NCBI GenBank assembly: GCA_938091715.1
Contig: CALKMT010000194.1
Span: 1-15,533 of the forward strand
Source of the DNA: an uncultured Litorivicinus sp.
Lineage (GTDB): Bacteria; Pseudomonadota; Gammaproteobacteria; Pseudomonadales; Litorivicinaceae
Length of the DNA stretch: 15,533 nucleotides
Direction of reading: 5' to 3'
The notes under the pieces were generated by a model. It made no database searches. It saw only the letters and a list, made by a program, of their open reading frames with translations, and was not told the origin of the DNA. The first letter of the stretch is position 1. The number at the start of each line of letters is the position of its first letter. Made by a program: the position numbers and the translations under genes. Below, piece after piece: positions 6,285 through 13,596 of the stretch.

Positions 6285-6731
6285 TTGAATTCGATTTATC
6301 TGGCGGATGAAGCCATTGCCCAAGCTTGGGCCGAACGCCTGGCTCGCGCGCTGCCGCGTCAGGGGTTCGTTAGTCTGGTGGGGCCGCTGGGTGCGGGCAA
6401 AAGTCACTTCGCCCGCTCGGTGATCGGCGCTCTCGGCTACCAAGGCCGTGTGCCAAGCCCTACCTATACCCTGGTCGAGCACTATGCCTCGGTGGATGTC
6501 TATCACCTGGACCTGTATCGCCTGGGCGATCCCGAAGAGCTCGAATTTCTCAACGTGCGAGAAGCCATTGAGGGCGGTGCGCTGTGTTTGATTGAGTGGG
6601 CTGAACGAGGCCAGGCCTGGCTGCCTGAGCCGGCCTTGGAAGTGGCCTTTGACTACCAGGGCGATGGCCGTTCAGTGCGCCTTGATAGCGCCGATCAGGG
6701 CTGCTTGGACGCATTGAGATTGCTGGCTTGA
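6285..6731 (+). CDS. tsaE: tRNA threonylcarbamoyladenosine biosynthesis ATPase TsaE
   Basis: Encodes 148 residues. TsaE (YjeE) is the small ATPase that works with TsaB and TsaD to put threonylcarbamoyl on A37 of ANN-decoding tRNAs. Visible motifs are the Walker A GPLGAGKS (33-40), the SPTYTLVEHY block (58-67), HLDLYRL with D76, and the IEWAERG block with E104/W105 (103-109). The start is TTG at 6285: it follows a purine-rich GAGCGGGA, gives the usual length, and no ATG or GTG is available in frame at the right place. It is first of the tsaE-amiB-mutL-miaA run. In E. coli the nnr gene precedes it; here queG is directly upstream and divergent. Confidence 0.95.
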   Translation: MNSIYLADEAIAQAWAERLARALPRQGFVSLVGPLGAGKSHFARSVIGALGYQGRVPSPTYTLVEHYASVDVYHLDLYRLGDPEELEFLNVREAIEGGALCLIEWAERGQAWLPEPALEVAFDYQGDGRSVRLDSADQGCLDALRLLA

Positions 6732-6751
6732 GTGCGTATCGTGTTGGCCCT

Positions 6752-8122
6752 ATGAATCGATCCTTTGTGCGCGTATTCGCAGGCCTCGTTAGCCTGCTGT
6801 TGACCCTGTCCGTTGTGGCCAAAACCGAGGTCAGCGGGGTACGTGCGGTGGCCAAAGCCGACAGCACGCGCCTGGTGCTGGAGCTCAACCAAACCCCAAC
6901 CTTTCGTAAGTTTCATCTGACCTCGCCCAACCGGCTGGTGTTGGATCTGCAGGATACTTCGACGCAACTGCCCTCCAGCCTGTTTAACCTAGACGATCCG
7001 CGCATTAACAATGTCCGGGCGGCCCGGCGCGGGAATGGTGTGCGCTTGGTATTTGATTTGGCGGATGACTTTCCCTCCAAGGCGTTCACCCTCGAGGGGC
7101 CGGCTCGGCTGGTCGTGGATTTATTGGGTGCCCAAGCGGTGACCGCTCAGCCAACCGCCAACACCGATGTCGCACCGGCCGCACCGGCCGCACCGGCCGC
7201 ACCGGTCGTCACCCCCAGCGGACCACCGCGGGACATTATTGTTGCGATCGATCCGGGTCATGGCGGCAAGGACCCGGGGGCCTTGGGCCGGGGTGGGGTG
7301 CGGGAAAAAGACGTGGTCTTGAAAATTTCCCAGCGTTTAAAAGCGGAATTTGACCGCACACCGGGTTTTAAGGGCGTCCTGACTCGGACCGGCGACACCT
7401 TTATCCCGCTGGGCAAGCGCCCGCAGATTGCCCGGGACCAAAACGCCGACTTTTTTGTCAGTATGCACGCAGACTCGTTTCCCAAGGACAGCCGAGTCTA
7501 TGGCGGTGGGGTGTATGCCCTCAGTTTGCGCGGTGCGACCTCGGAAACCGCACGCTGGCTGGCGAAACGGGAAAACGCTGTTGACCTGTCCCACGGCGTA
7601 GATTTGGGCGATGTCGAGGCCGATATTCGCCGGGTTTTGCTGAACATGTCGATGGACAGCGCGATTCGCATCTCGAAACAGGCGGGTACCCAGGTCATTG
7701 GTGAAATGAAAGGGGTTGGCCGCATGCATCGACGCCAGCTAGAGCAGGCTAATTTTGTCGTGTTGCGCAGCCCTGACATTCCCAGTTTGCTGATCGAGTT
7801 GGGTTTTCTGTCCAACGATCAAGACGTCGCACGACTGACCAATACGGCGGAGCAGAAAAAGATCGCGGCGGCCATTCGACGCGGCATCGTGCGGTATTTT
7901 GAAAATGCGCCGCCACCGAATACTCAGCTCTACTTGGACACCCGTGGCACGCCCACTGCGCCCGCCGCTCCCGCCGCCCTGGAATATAAGGTCCAGCGCG
8001 GCGATACCCTATCGGCCATCGCATCACGAAACGGCATTTCCTTGTCGGCTTTGCGCCAAGCCAATCAACTGTCCGGCGACTCCATTCGGGTAGGCCAAAA
8101 ACTACTGATTCCCCGTTCATGA
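6752..8122 (+). CDS. amiB: N-acetylmuramoyl-L-alanine amidase AmiB (AMIN + Amidase_3 + LysM)
   Basis: Encodes 456 residues from the ATG at 6752. This periplasmic zinc amidase cuts septal peptidoglycan during daughter-cell separation. It has a signal peptide (about 1-24, MNRSFVRVF then a hydrophobic core ending near VVA-K), an AMIN domain (about 28-125), an Ala/Pro linker (140-155), an Amidase_3 domain (about 160-385) with zinc/catalytic residues H170 (DPGHGGKDPG), E185 (REKDVV), H239 (SMHADS) and E349 (IELGFLS), and a C-terminal LysM domain (about 411-455, YKVQRGDTLSAIA). The SETARWLAKRENAVDLSHG region and the acidic helix after it match the autoinhibitory insert of amidases activated by EnvC/NlpD-type proteins. 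A TTG at 6728 overlapping the tsaE TGA is an alternative start that adds eight residues; neither start has a clear ribosome binding site. It overlaps mutL by 4 nt. Confidence 0.95.
   Translation: MNRSFVRVFAGLVSLLLTLSVVAKTEVSGVRAVAKADSTRLVLELNQTPTFRKFHLTSPNRLVLDLQDTSTQLPSSLFNLDDPRINNVRAARRGNGVRLVFDLADDFPSKAFTLEGPARLVVDLLGAQAVTAQPTANTDVAPAAPAAPAAPVVTPSGPPRDIIVAIDPGHGGKDPGALGRGGVREKDVVLKISQRLKAEFDRTPGFKGVLTRTGDTFIPLGKRPQIARDQNADFFVSMHADSFPKDSRVYGGGVYALSLRGATSETARWLAKRENAVDLSHGVDLGDVEADIRRVLLNMSMDSAIRISKQAGTQVIGEMKGVGRMHRRQLEQANFVVLRSPDIPSLLIELGFLSNDQDVARLTNTAEQKKIAAAIRRGIVRYFENAPPPNTQLYLDTRGTPTAPAAPAALEYKVQRGDTLSAIASRNGISLSALRQANQLSGDSIRVGQKLLIPRS
7172..7207 (+). repeat. 9-bp tandem repeat in the amiB linker
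   Basis: Three perfect copies of GCACCGGCC (7172-7198) and one imperfect copy (7199-7207) encode an Ala-Pro-Ala run between the AMIN and amidase domains. The unit is a multiple of three, so copy-number change would lengthen or shorten the linker without breaking the frame. Confidence 0.85.
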
Positions 8123-9909
8123 GCATCCAGGTGTTATCGCCGCGGTTGGCGAACCAAATTGCCGCAGGCGAGGTGGTTGAGCGGCCGGCCAGTGTGGTCA
8201 AAGAGTTGGTCGAAAACAGCTTAGATTCCGGCGCCACTCGCATTCGAATTGAGGCCGAACGGGGCGGGATCGCACTGCTGAAAGTGTCCGACGACGGGTG
8301 CGGTATTGCCCAGGACGAGTTGCCCTTGGCCCTGGCACGCCATGCCACCAGTAAAATTCGCGACCTGGACGACCTTGAAGGGGTGGCGACCCTTGGGTTT
8401 CGTGGTGAGGCACTGGCCAGTATCGCGTCCGTATCCAGGCTGACCTTGACCAGCGCAGTCCAGGACCAAACGGGATTCTGCGTCGAGGCCGAGGGCCGTG
8501 ACATGCTGGCGGCAGTGCGTCCGGCGCCGCGCAGTCAGGGCACCACCTTGGAAATCCGCGATCTGTTTTTTAATACGCCGGCCCGGCGCAAGTTTCTTAA
8601 GACCGAAAAAACAGAACAGAACCACATTCAAATGTCGATCAGCCGTCAAGCCATGAGTCGCTTTGATGTGGGCTTTGAATGGGTGCATGACGGCAAAGTG
8701 CATTGGCAGCTGCCCGCCGCTGCTACCCCTGCGGCCCGCGCATCCAGAATTGCCAAGTTGGTTGGACAGCCCTTTATGGACTCGGCCCTAGAGGTCGAAA
8801 CCGAGGCCACGGGCTTGCGTTTGCAAGGCTGGGTGGCGGCACCGACCTTTAGCCGGTCCCAGCCTGATCTGCAGTACCTGTTCGTCAACGGCCGCGTGGT
8901 CAAGGATCGTCTGGTGGCCCACGCCATCCGTCAGGCCTACCGAGATGTTATGTACGGTCAGCGTCATCCGGCCTATGTCCTGTACCTTGAATTGGATCCC
9001 AATTCAGTGGACGTCAATGTGCACCCGACCAAGCACGAGGTGCGGTTTCGAGACCAGCGCCTGGTGCATGACTTTTTGTTTCGCTCGCTGCACCGGTTGT
9101 TGGCGGACGTGCGACCCGACAGTGCCCCGGCGCCCGGAACGACGCCCAGCCAAGTGCAGGGTGCCACCCAGATCGAGGCCCAGTCACCGCTGGTCTTTCA
9201 GTCGCCTTCATCCAGCGTAGCCGGTCGTTATCAGCCGACGCCGCCCAGCCAGGTTCCGGATCAGTTGGCGGGATTGGCGCAACTGGCGCAACCGATGACG
9301 CTGCCTGCGGAAACACCGGATGAGATTCCGCCACTGGGCTTTGCCGTGGCGCAATTGCATGGGGTCTACATTCTGGCGCAAAACGCCGAGGGCCTCGTTC
9401 TGGTCGACACCCACGCCGCCCACGAGCGGATCACTTACGAAGCCCTCAAGTCCGCACATGATCAGCAACGACTGGCCTCACGACCCTTATTGTTGCCGGT
9501 CACGCTGACCGTCAGTGAGGCCGAAGCGGAGTTGGCGGACACCCGTCGGGACAGCTTCGAATTGTTCGGATTTGAAATCGATCGGCTGGGTCCAGAAACC
9601 CTGGCGGTCCGTGCGGTGCCTGCGTTATTGGCGGATGCGGCGGCGGACGCGCTGGTCCGGGATGTCCTGTCCGATCTGCAGGAGCTGGGGTCCAGCGAGC
9701 GCATTTTGGCCCGGCGCGACGAGTTACTCGGCACCATGGCCTGTCATGGCAGTGTGCGTGCGAATCGCAAACTGAGCATTCCGGAAATGAATGCCTTATT
9801 GCGGGACATGGAGCGCACAGAGCGCAGCGGGCAATGCAACCACGGGCGCCCAACCTGGACGGCCTTGTCCATGACCGAACTGGATCGGCTATTCCTGCGT
9901 GGACGCTAG
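8119..9909 (+). CDS. mutL: DNA mismatch repair protein MutL, with endonuclease-type C-terminal motif
   Basis: Encodes 596 residues. MutL couples mismatch recognition by MutS to strand removal. The N-terminal GHKL ATPase shows E29 and N33 in VVKELVENSLDSGA, D58 in SDDGCGI, and GFRGEALASI. The transducer domain contains YLFVNGRVVKDR and VDVNVHPTKHEVRF. A Pro/Ser/Gln-rich linker spans about 335-400. The C-terminal dimerisation domain carries D430-T-H432-A-A-H-E436-R-I-T-Y-E441, matching the DQHA(X)2E(X)4E metal-binding endonuclease motif except for Thr in place of Gln, plus ACHGSVRAN and CNHGRPT, which complete the usual metal-site motifs. E. coli MutL lacks this motif and depends on MutH. ATG 8119 overlaps the amiB TGA by 4 nt. 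The 3' end overlaps miaA by 11 nt. Confidence 0.97.
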   Translation: MSIQVLSPRLANQIAAGEVVERPASVVKELVENSLDSGATRIRIEAERGGIALLKVSDDGCGIAQDELPLALARHATSKIRDLDDLEGVATLGFRGEALASIASVSRLTLTSAVQDQTGFCVEAEGRDMLAAVRPAPRSQGTTLEIRDLFFNTPARRKFLKTEKTEQNHIQMSISRQAMSRFDVGFEWVHDGKVHWQLPAAATPAARASRIAKLVGQPFMDSALEVETEATGLRLQGWVAAPTFSRSQPDLQYLFVNGRVVKDRLVAHAIRQAYRDVMYGQRHPAYVLYLELDPNSVDVNVHPTKHEVRFRDQRLVHDFLFRSLHRLLADVRPDSAPAPGTTPSQVQGATQIEAQSPLVFQSPSSSVAGRYQPTPPSQVPDQLAGLAQLAQPMTLPAETPDEIPPLGFAVAQLHGVYILAQNAEGLVLVDTHAAHERITYEALKSAHDQQRLASRPLLLPVTLTVSEAEAELADTRRDSFELFGFEIDRLGPETLAVRAVPALLADAAADALVRDVLSDLQELGSSERILARRDELLGTMACHGSVRANRKLSIPEMNALLRDMERTERSGQCNHGRPTWTALSMTELDRLFLRGR

Positions 9910-10813
9910 GCCGACTGCCTTTGCCTTAATGGGGCCAACGGCCTGCGGCAAGACGAGCCTGGCACAGGCCCTTTATGAGACCGGCCAGTACGAACTCATT
10001 TCAGTCGACAGCGTGCTGGTGTATCGCGGGCTGGATATCGGCAGCGCGAAACCTGGGCCCGACGAGGCGCCCCACGCCCTGATCAACATTCGTGACTTCT
10101 GGGATACCTATTCGGCAGGTGAATTTCGCGTGGATTGTTTGCAGCAGATCCAAGCCATTCACGCTCGGGGCAAGCGCGCGCTGTTGGTCGGCGGAACGCA
10201 GATGTACTACAAGGCCCTGCTGGATTTTGAATCGGGCTTGCCCTCGGCCGATCCTAAATTACGCGGCCGCCTGCGGGCTCAGGCCGAGGCGGAGGGGTGG
10301 CCGGCGTTGCATGCCTATCTGGCGTCGATTGATCCGGCGACTGCCCAGCGCTTGCACCCGAACCACTCCAGCCGTATCGAACGGGCGATCGAGGTGTACC
10401 AATTGACCGGCCAGCCGCTGAGCCAATTTCATGCTCGCGCCCCCGAGCCCTTGGTGGATTTGCGCGCGGTTGGCCTAATTCCACAAGACCGAGCCTGGTT
10501 GCATGGGCGCATTGCCCAGCGGTTCCAGCAGATGCTAGAGCAAGGGTTTCAGGCTGAGCTGGAGCGCATTTACCAGCATCCGAATTTTGACCCGGCTCTG
10601 ACCTCGTTGATGTCCGTGGGCTATCGACAGGGATTCGATTGGCTGCGCCAGGGGCATGCCCAGGACGAGTTCGTCGAACGCGGCGTGATTGCCACTCGGC
10701 AACTGGCCAAGCGTCAACTGACCTGGTTACGAGGCTGGCCGGGGTTACACCCGCTGGTCGCCGAGACAGCAGACTTTAAGCAGGTTCAGGCGGCTTTTTT
10801 AACCTTTGAGTAG
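9899..10813 (+). CDS. miaA: tRNA dimethylallyltransferase MiaA
   Basis: Encodes 304 residues. MiaA transfers a dimethylallyl group to A37 of tRNAs reading UNN codons. The P-loop GPTACGKT is at 12-19; SVDSVLVYRGLDIGSAKP (35-52) has the catalytic DS pair; GGTQMYYKALL (98-108) and NHSSRIERAIEVY are family blocks; the C-terminal VGYRQGFDWL and ATRQLAKRQLTWLRGW are diagnostic. The start is GTG at 9899, overlapping the mutL end by 11 nt, which places the P-loop at the standard distance. The last 28 bp overlap the 3' end of a small gene on the other strand. hfq, the usual downstream neighbour, is not present here. Confidence 0.96.
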   Translation: MDARPTAFALMGPTACGKTSLAQALYETGQYELISVDSVLVYRGLDIGSAKPGPDEAPHALINIRDFWDTYSAGEFRVDCLQQIQAIHARGKRALLVGGTQMYYKALLDFESGLPSADPKLRGRLRAQAEAEGWPALHAYLASIDPATAQRLHPNHSSRIERAIEVYQLTGQPLSQFHARAPEPLVDLRAVGLIPQDRAWLHGRIAQRFQQMLEQGFQAELERIYQHPNFDPALTSLMSVGYRQGFDWLRQGHAQDEFVERGVIATRQLAKRQLTWLRGWPGLHPLVAETADFKQVQAAFLTFE

Positions 10814-10911
10814 GCCGCAAATCCTGCCCAAACCATGGCCCCAGTCATGGCCAAAACGCCGATCAGGCTGGGCCATAAGGTATTCCAGGTGGCTGAGTCG
10901 ATTCCAAACAT
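10786..10911 (-). CDS. Small single-span membrane protein, apparently FNR/Anr-controlled (41 aa)
   Basis: The 41-codon frame starts at ATG 10911, preceded by a textbook AAGGAG (10923-10918) with a 6-nt spacer. The product begins MFGIDSATWNTLW, has one hydrophobic segment at about 12-34 rich in Ala, Gly and Val, and ends in the basic SKVKKAA, so it should sit in the inner membrane with its C-terminus in the cytoplasm. Two perfect FNR/Anr boxes lie upstream, so expression is probably raised when oxygen is low. Known small proteins with this size, topology and control include accessory subunits of respiratory oxidases (for example CcoM- or CcoQ-like proteins of cbb3 oxidase, or CydX of bd oxidase), but I cannot assign it to any of them. 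It stands alone between miaA, whose 3' end it overlaps by 28 bp, and mnhG. No terminator is seen after it. Confidence 0.7.
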   Translation of the reverse strand: MFGIDSATWNTLWPSLIGVLAMTGAMVWAGFAAYSKVKKAA

Positions 10912-10938
10912 AAGCGTCTCCTTGTGTGTCCTGGAGAA

Positions 10939-10944
10939 AGCTTA
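10939..10944 (-). promoter_or_regulatory. Candidate -10 of the FNR-dependent promoter
   Basis: On the minus strand TAAGCT (10944-10939) shares three bases with the -10 consensus. It fits a start at 10932, which puts the centre of the nearer FNR box at -41.5, the class II activator position. The leader would be about 20 nt and carry the strong ribosome binding site. Confidence 0.4.
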
Positions 10945-10966
10945 AGCCCTCGGGCGACGGGATCAT

Positions 10967-10980
10967 TTGATCTAAATCAA
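10967..10980. promoter_or_regulatory. FNR/Anr box, promoter-proximal
   Basis: TTGATCTAAATCAA matches the FNR/Anr consensus TTGAT-N4-ATCAA exactly. It is centred at 10973.5, about 62 bp before the start codon of the small membrane-protein gene on the minus strand. Confidence 0.88.
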
Positions 10981-10997
10981 TCCGGGGAATTTGTGCG

Positions 10998-11011
10998 TTG
11001 ATCTAGATCAA
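10998..11011. promoter_or_regulatory. FNR/Anr box, promoter-distal, overlapping the mnhG stop
   Basis: TTGATCTAGATCAA is a fully palindromic match to TTGAT-N4-ATCAA. It lies 31 bp from the other box, centre to centre, about three helical turns, so two dimers would bind on the same face of the DNA. Bases 11008-11010 are also the TGA stop codon of mnhG. Confidence 0.88.
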
Positions 11012-11343
11012 TCTGGCTCGCGGAAGTTCTGAACAGCGGGGTCCTCGGTGGTGCCTTTCCAAAACGGCGTGTTGGCTTTGAAAGCTGCACGACCTAGCAG
11101 GTGAGCACCCACCGGCGCGGTGATAATTAAAAAAGCCACGACCACAAAAGCCTTGACCACAAAACCGCTCTCGGCCACCAGGCCCGCAGTGGCCATGCCG
11201 ATCAAACCGACACCCAGGGTGCCGGCCTTGGTCGACGCGTGCATGCGGACATAGACGTCGGGCATCCGCACCACGCCCAGGGCGGCAATCAAGCAAAAGG
11301 CCCCGCCCAGCAGCAGGATAATGCCCAGGATCCCATCGATCAT
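11008..11343 (-). CDS. mnhG: Na+/H+ antiporter subunit G (MnhG/MrpG)
   Basis: Encodes 111 residues, standard for this subunit. Three hydrophobic segments are visible (about 4-22, 40-58, 62-84), and the region RMPDVYVRMHASTKAGTLG between the first and second is the MnhG/PhaG signature; FLIITAPVGAHLLGRAA follows. The subunit is part of the hetero-oligomeric Mrp complex of the inner membrane. Its ATG overlaps the mnhF TGA by 4 nt. It is the last gene of the operon; the stop codon sits inside an FNR box and no hairpin terminator is evident behind it. Confidence 0.95.
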   Translation of the reverse strand: MIDGILGIILLLGGAFCLIAALGVVRMPDVYVRMHASTKAGTLGVGLIGMATAGLVAESGFVVKAFVVVAFLIITAPVGAHLLGRAAFKANTPFWKGTTEDPAVQNFREPD

Positions 11344-11648
11344 GACGATTCCCCGGTGTCACCGTTGTGGTCGATCAGCCGGGCAAAGGCGACGGTGCCC
11401 AGAAAGCCCACCAACGCCAGCGCTAAACCGGCATCCAAGTACGCATAGACCCCACTGGCATAGGCAAAGATCACGAGGAACGCGACCAGCAACATCGAAA
11501 TCAGATCCAGCGCGACCACTCGATCCGGCAGACTAGGCCCGCGGATTAGTCGCACGACCGCCAGCATCAATGCGAGAAAAATCATCAGGGCACTGACATT
11601 GGCACACCAGCCCAAAAACCCCTCGGGGGACTGCAAAAAGACTCTCAT
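11340..11648 (-). CDS. mnhF: Na+/H+ antiporter subunit F (MnhF/MrpF)
   Basis: Encodes 102 residues with three hydrophobic segments (about 18-36, 43-66, 70-92). The motif RLIRGPSLPDRVVALDL (33-49) is the hallmark of MrpF/PhaF, followed by a hydrophobic stretch with YASGVYAYLDAGLALALVGFLGTVAFAR. A short polar tail (DHNGDTGESS) ends the protein. It overlaps mnhE and mnhG by 4 nt each, consistent with coupled translation and fixed stoichiometry. Confidence 0.95.
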   Translation of the reverse strand: MRVFLQSPEGFLGWCANVSALMIFLALMLAVVRLIRGPSLPDRVVALDLISMLLVAFLVIFAYASGVYAYLDAGLALALVGFLGTVAFARLIDHNGDTGESS

Positions 11649-12121
11649 CTCAACGCCTCCATGACGCGACGTTCCATGCCGTATTTCAGGCTTTGGTGCA
11701 TTTCCTCGGCGCTGCCCTCGACAAACATCACGTGCACCAGCAGGGTCTTGCGATCCTCGCTGATGTCCAAGGACAGACTGCCCGGTGTCAGGGAAATCAA
11801 GTTGGCGGTCAGCAGTATTTCTGCATCGGTTTGCGCATCCAACGGCACCGCCAGAAAGCGTGGTTTGGCCATGAAAGTCGGGGTCAGCACGTCATAGGCG
11901 ACCTTAAAGCTGGACTTGAGCAAGTCGTACAAAAAGAAACCGGTCAGGCCGAGTAGTTTTTCGATTCGCTGGTGATAGCCCTGGGGCCCAAAACTGTTTC
12001 TTAGCGGTCGGGTTAGGAAAAACGCCACGCACATCGAAATCAGGATTGCCTCTAAGTTGGCTTTGGCCAACATGCTGGCCATCACTATCGCGAGGACCAA
12101 ATTGGCCGCGAACATAATCAT
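11645..12121 (-). CDS. mnhE: Na+/H+ antiporter subunit E (MnhE/MrpE)
   Basis: Encodes 158 residues, the usual length. Two hydrophobic segments occur near the N-terminus (about 4-18 and 24-40), followed by an amphipathic region and a cytoplasmic C-terminal half. ANLISLTPGSLSLDI (around 106-120), then LLVHVMFVEG, is the conserved MrpE core. In other bacteria MrpE is needed for complex stability and activity. Both ends overlap the neighbours by 4 nt. Confidence 0.94.
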   Translation of the reverse strand: MIMFAANLVLAIVMASMLAKANLEAILISMCVAFFLTRPLRNSFGPQGYHQRIEKLLGLTGFFLYDLLKSSFKVAYDVLTPTFMAKPRFLAVPLDAQTDAEILLTANLISLTPGSLSLDISEDRKTLLVHVMFVEGSAEEMHQSLKYGMERRVMEALR

Positions 12122-13596
12122 TTCGAGCCTCCTAATACCTGCTCAACATAAACGCTGGGGTTCATTAAATTCACGCTTGAGGCCTTGGCCGTGTCCACCA
12201 GCCCTTGGGCGAACAAACCGAATCCGACCACCAAAACGGTCAGTATCAGCACCGGGGCAAATCGAAACAGGTCCAGATTTGGGGTTTCATCGGTATTCAC
12301 ATCCTGCCAAAACGCCGCACTGAACAGGCGCATCACCGCATACAGGGTGGCTAATGAGCCGATTACCACGGCCAGCACCAGGCCCCAGCGCTGGGCGTCG
12401 GCCAGGGCTTCGATCAACAGAATTTTTGGCCAAAACCCTGAGGTGGGAGGGATACCCGCCACCCCTAGCATGATGATCACAAACAGGGCGCCCATCAGCG
12501 GATGCGAGCGCCATAGCCCGCCCATCTCGGGCAAATTTTCGGTCTTGGCCAGGTGCGCCACGCAACCAACCGCCATAAATAGTGCGGCGGTCACAATCAG
12601 GGTCTGCATCAGATACAAAGTGGTCCCGGCAATGGCCGCTGGGGTGCCCACTGCAATGCCTAGGGTCATGATGCCAATCGAAACCATGACCAAATATGCC
12701 AGTACGCGGCGGGCGATGGTTTCGGTCATGGCGCCAAAAATGCCCAAGGTCAGGGTGGCCACGCCACTGCCGACCAACAGCGTTTGTAACAGCGGATGCT
12801 GTACATCAAACACCAGGGTAAAGACCCTAATCAGGGTATAGACGCCGACCTTGGTCAGTAGGGCGGCAAACAGAATCGAGGTGGTGTGGCTGGGGGTGTG
12901 ATACGCCGCCGGCAACCAAAAATACAGAGGGAACATGGCCGACTTTGCAGCAAAGGCAAACAGCAACAAACTGGCTGCCGCCAGCACGCCGGGCTCGCTC
13001 ATGTTGCCCAGTAACTTGCCGTGCAGATCTGCCATGTTCAAGGTGCCAGTGGCGCCAAACAGCAAGCCGATCCCTGCCAACATCGCGGTAGTGGCAATCA
13101 GGTTCAGGCCGACGTATTTCACCGCGCCATCAATTTGCGGCTTCAAACCCCCGACCACCAACAGGCCAAAGCTTGCGATCAGCATGACCTCGAACCAGAC
13201 GTACAGGTTGAATATGTCCCCGGCCAAAAAGGCACCGCAGACGCCGGTCAACAGGGCTTGAACAAACACCGGATGGCCATTTTTTTCTTCGCCAAAGCTC
13301 AGATCGGAAAACCCAAATACCACCACCAAACTGGCCACGATGCCGGTCAGCATGATCATGGTGGCGGCCAGGCGGTCGGCAACCAATGAGATGCCAAAGG
13401 GTGCAGACCAGCCGGACAGTTGCACCGATTGGACGCCTTGCTCCTCGACCAGGGTTAGCAATAACAAGCCGACGTAAGCCAGGGCCAGGCAGCTGAGCAG
13501 ATTAATAGGGCGCTGAAACCCGCGGTTCTTGCGCAGCAGGACACAAATAGCGGCGGTCGCCAGGGGCAGAACAACCGGAGCAAGCAATAGCGTCAC
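12118..13596 (-). CDS. mnhD: Na+/H+ antiporter subunit D (MnhD/MrpD)
   Basis: Encodes 492 residues, a polytopic protein of about 14 membrane segments related to the proton-pumping NuoL/M/N subunits of complex I. Conserved ion-path residues are visible: E136 in NLYVWFEVMLIASF and K218 in FAFAAKSAMFPLYFWLPAAYHTPSH, at nearly the same positions as the essential Glu and Lys of Bacillus MrpD. A GIPPTSGFWPKILLIEAL block follows in the second half. With MnhA this is one of the two antiporter-like subunits. It starts at ATG 13596 inside the 3' end of mnhC. Confidence 0.96.
   Translation of the reverse strand: MTLLLAPVVLPLATAAICVLLRKNRGFQRPINLLSCLALAYVGLLLLTLVEEQGVQSVQLSGWSAPFGISLVADRLAATMIMLTGIVASLVVVFGFSDLSFGEEKNGHPVFVQALLTGVCGAFLAGDIFNLYVWFEVMLIASFGLLVVGGLKPQIDGAVKYVGLNLIATTAMLAGIGLLFGATGTLNMADLHGKLLGNMSEPGVLAAASLLLFAFAAKSAMFPLYFWLPAAYHTPSHTTSILFAALLTKVGVYTLIRVFTLVFDVQHPLLQTLLVGSGVATLTLGIFGAMTETIARRVLAYLVMVSIGIMTLGIAVGTPAAIAGTTLYLMQTLIVTAALFMAVGCVAHLAKTENLPEMGGLWRSHPLMGALFVIIMLGVAGIPPTSGFWPKILLIEALADAQRWGLVLAVVIGSLATLYAVMRLFSAAFWQDVNTDETPNLDLFRFAPVLILTVLVVGFGLFAQGLVDTAKASSVNLMNPSVYVEQVLGGSK

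Noticed and set aside
7172..7207. Repeat considered as CRISPR or mobile-element trace
   Set aside because: Units are contiguous 9-mers in frame inside a coding linker, with no spacers or flanking element. No CRISPR, IS, tRNA or rRNA was seen anywhere in the window.
7749..8504. 251-codon minus-strand frame over amiB and mutL
   Set aside because: Antisense shadow with Arg/Ser/Pro-rich composition and no domain.
11003..11362. 119-codon minus-strand frame over mnhG
   Set aside because: Gly/Arg/His-rich shadow of mnhG; the mnhG frame matches a known family in full.
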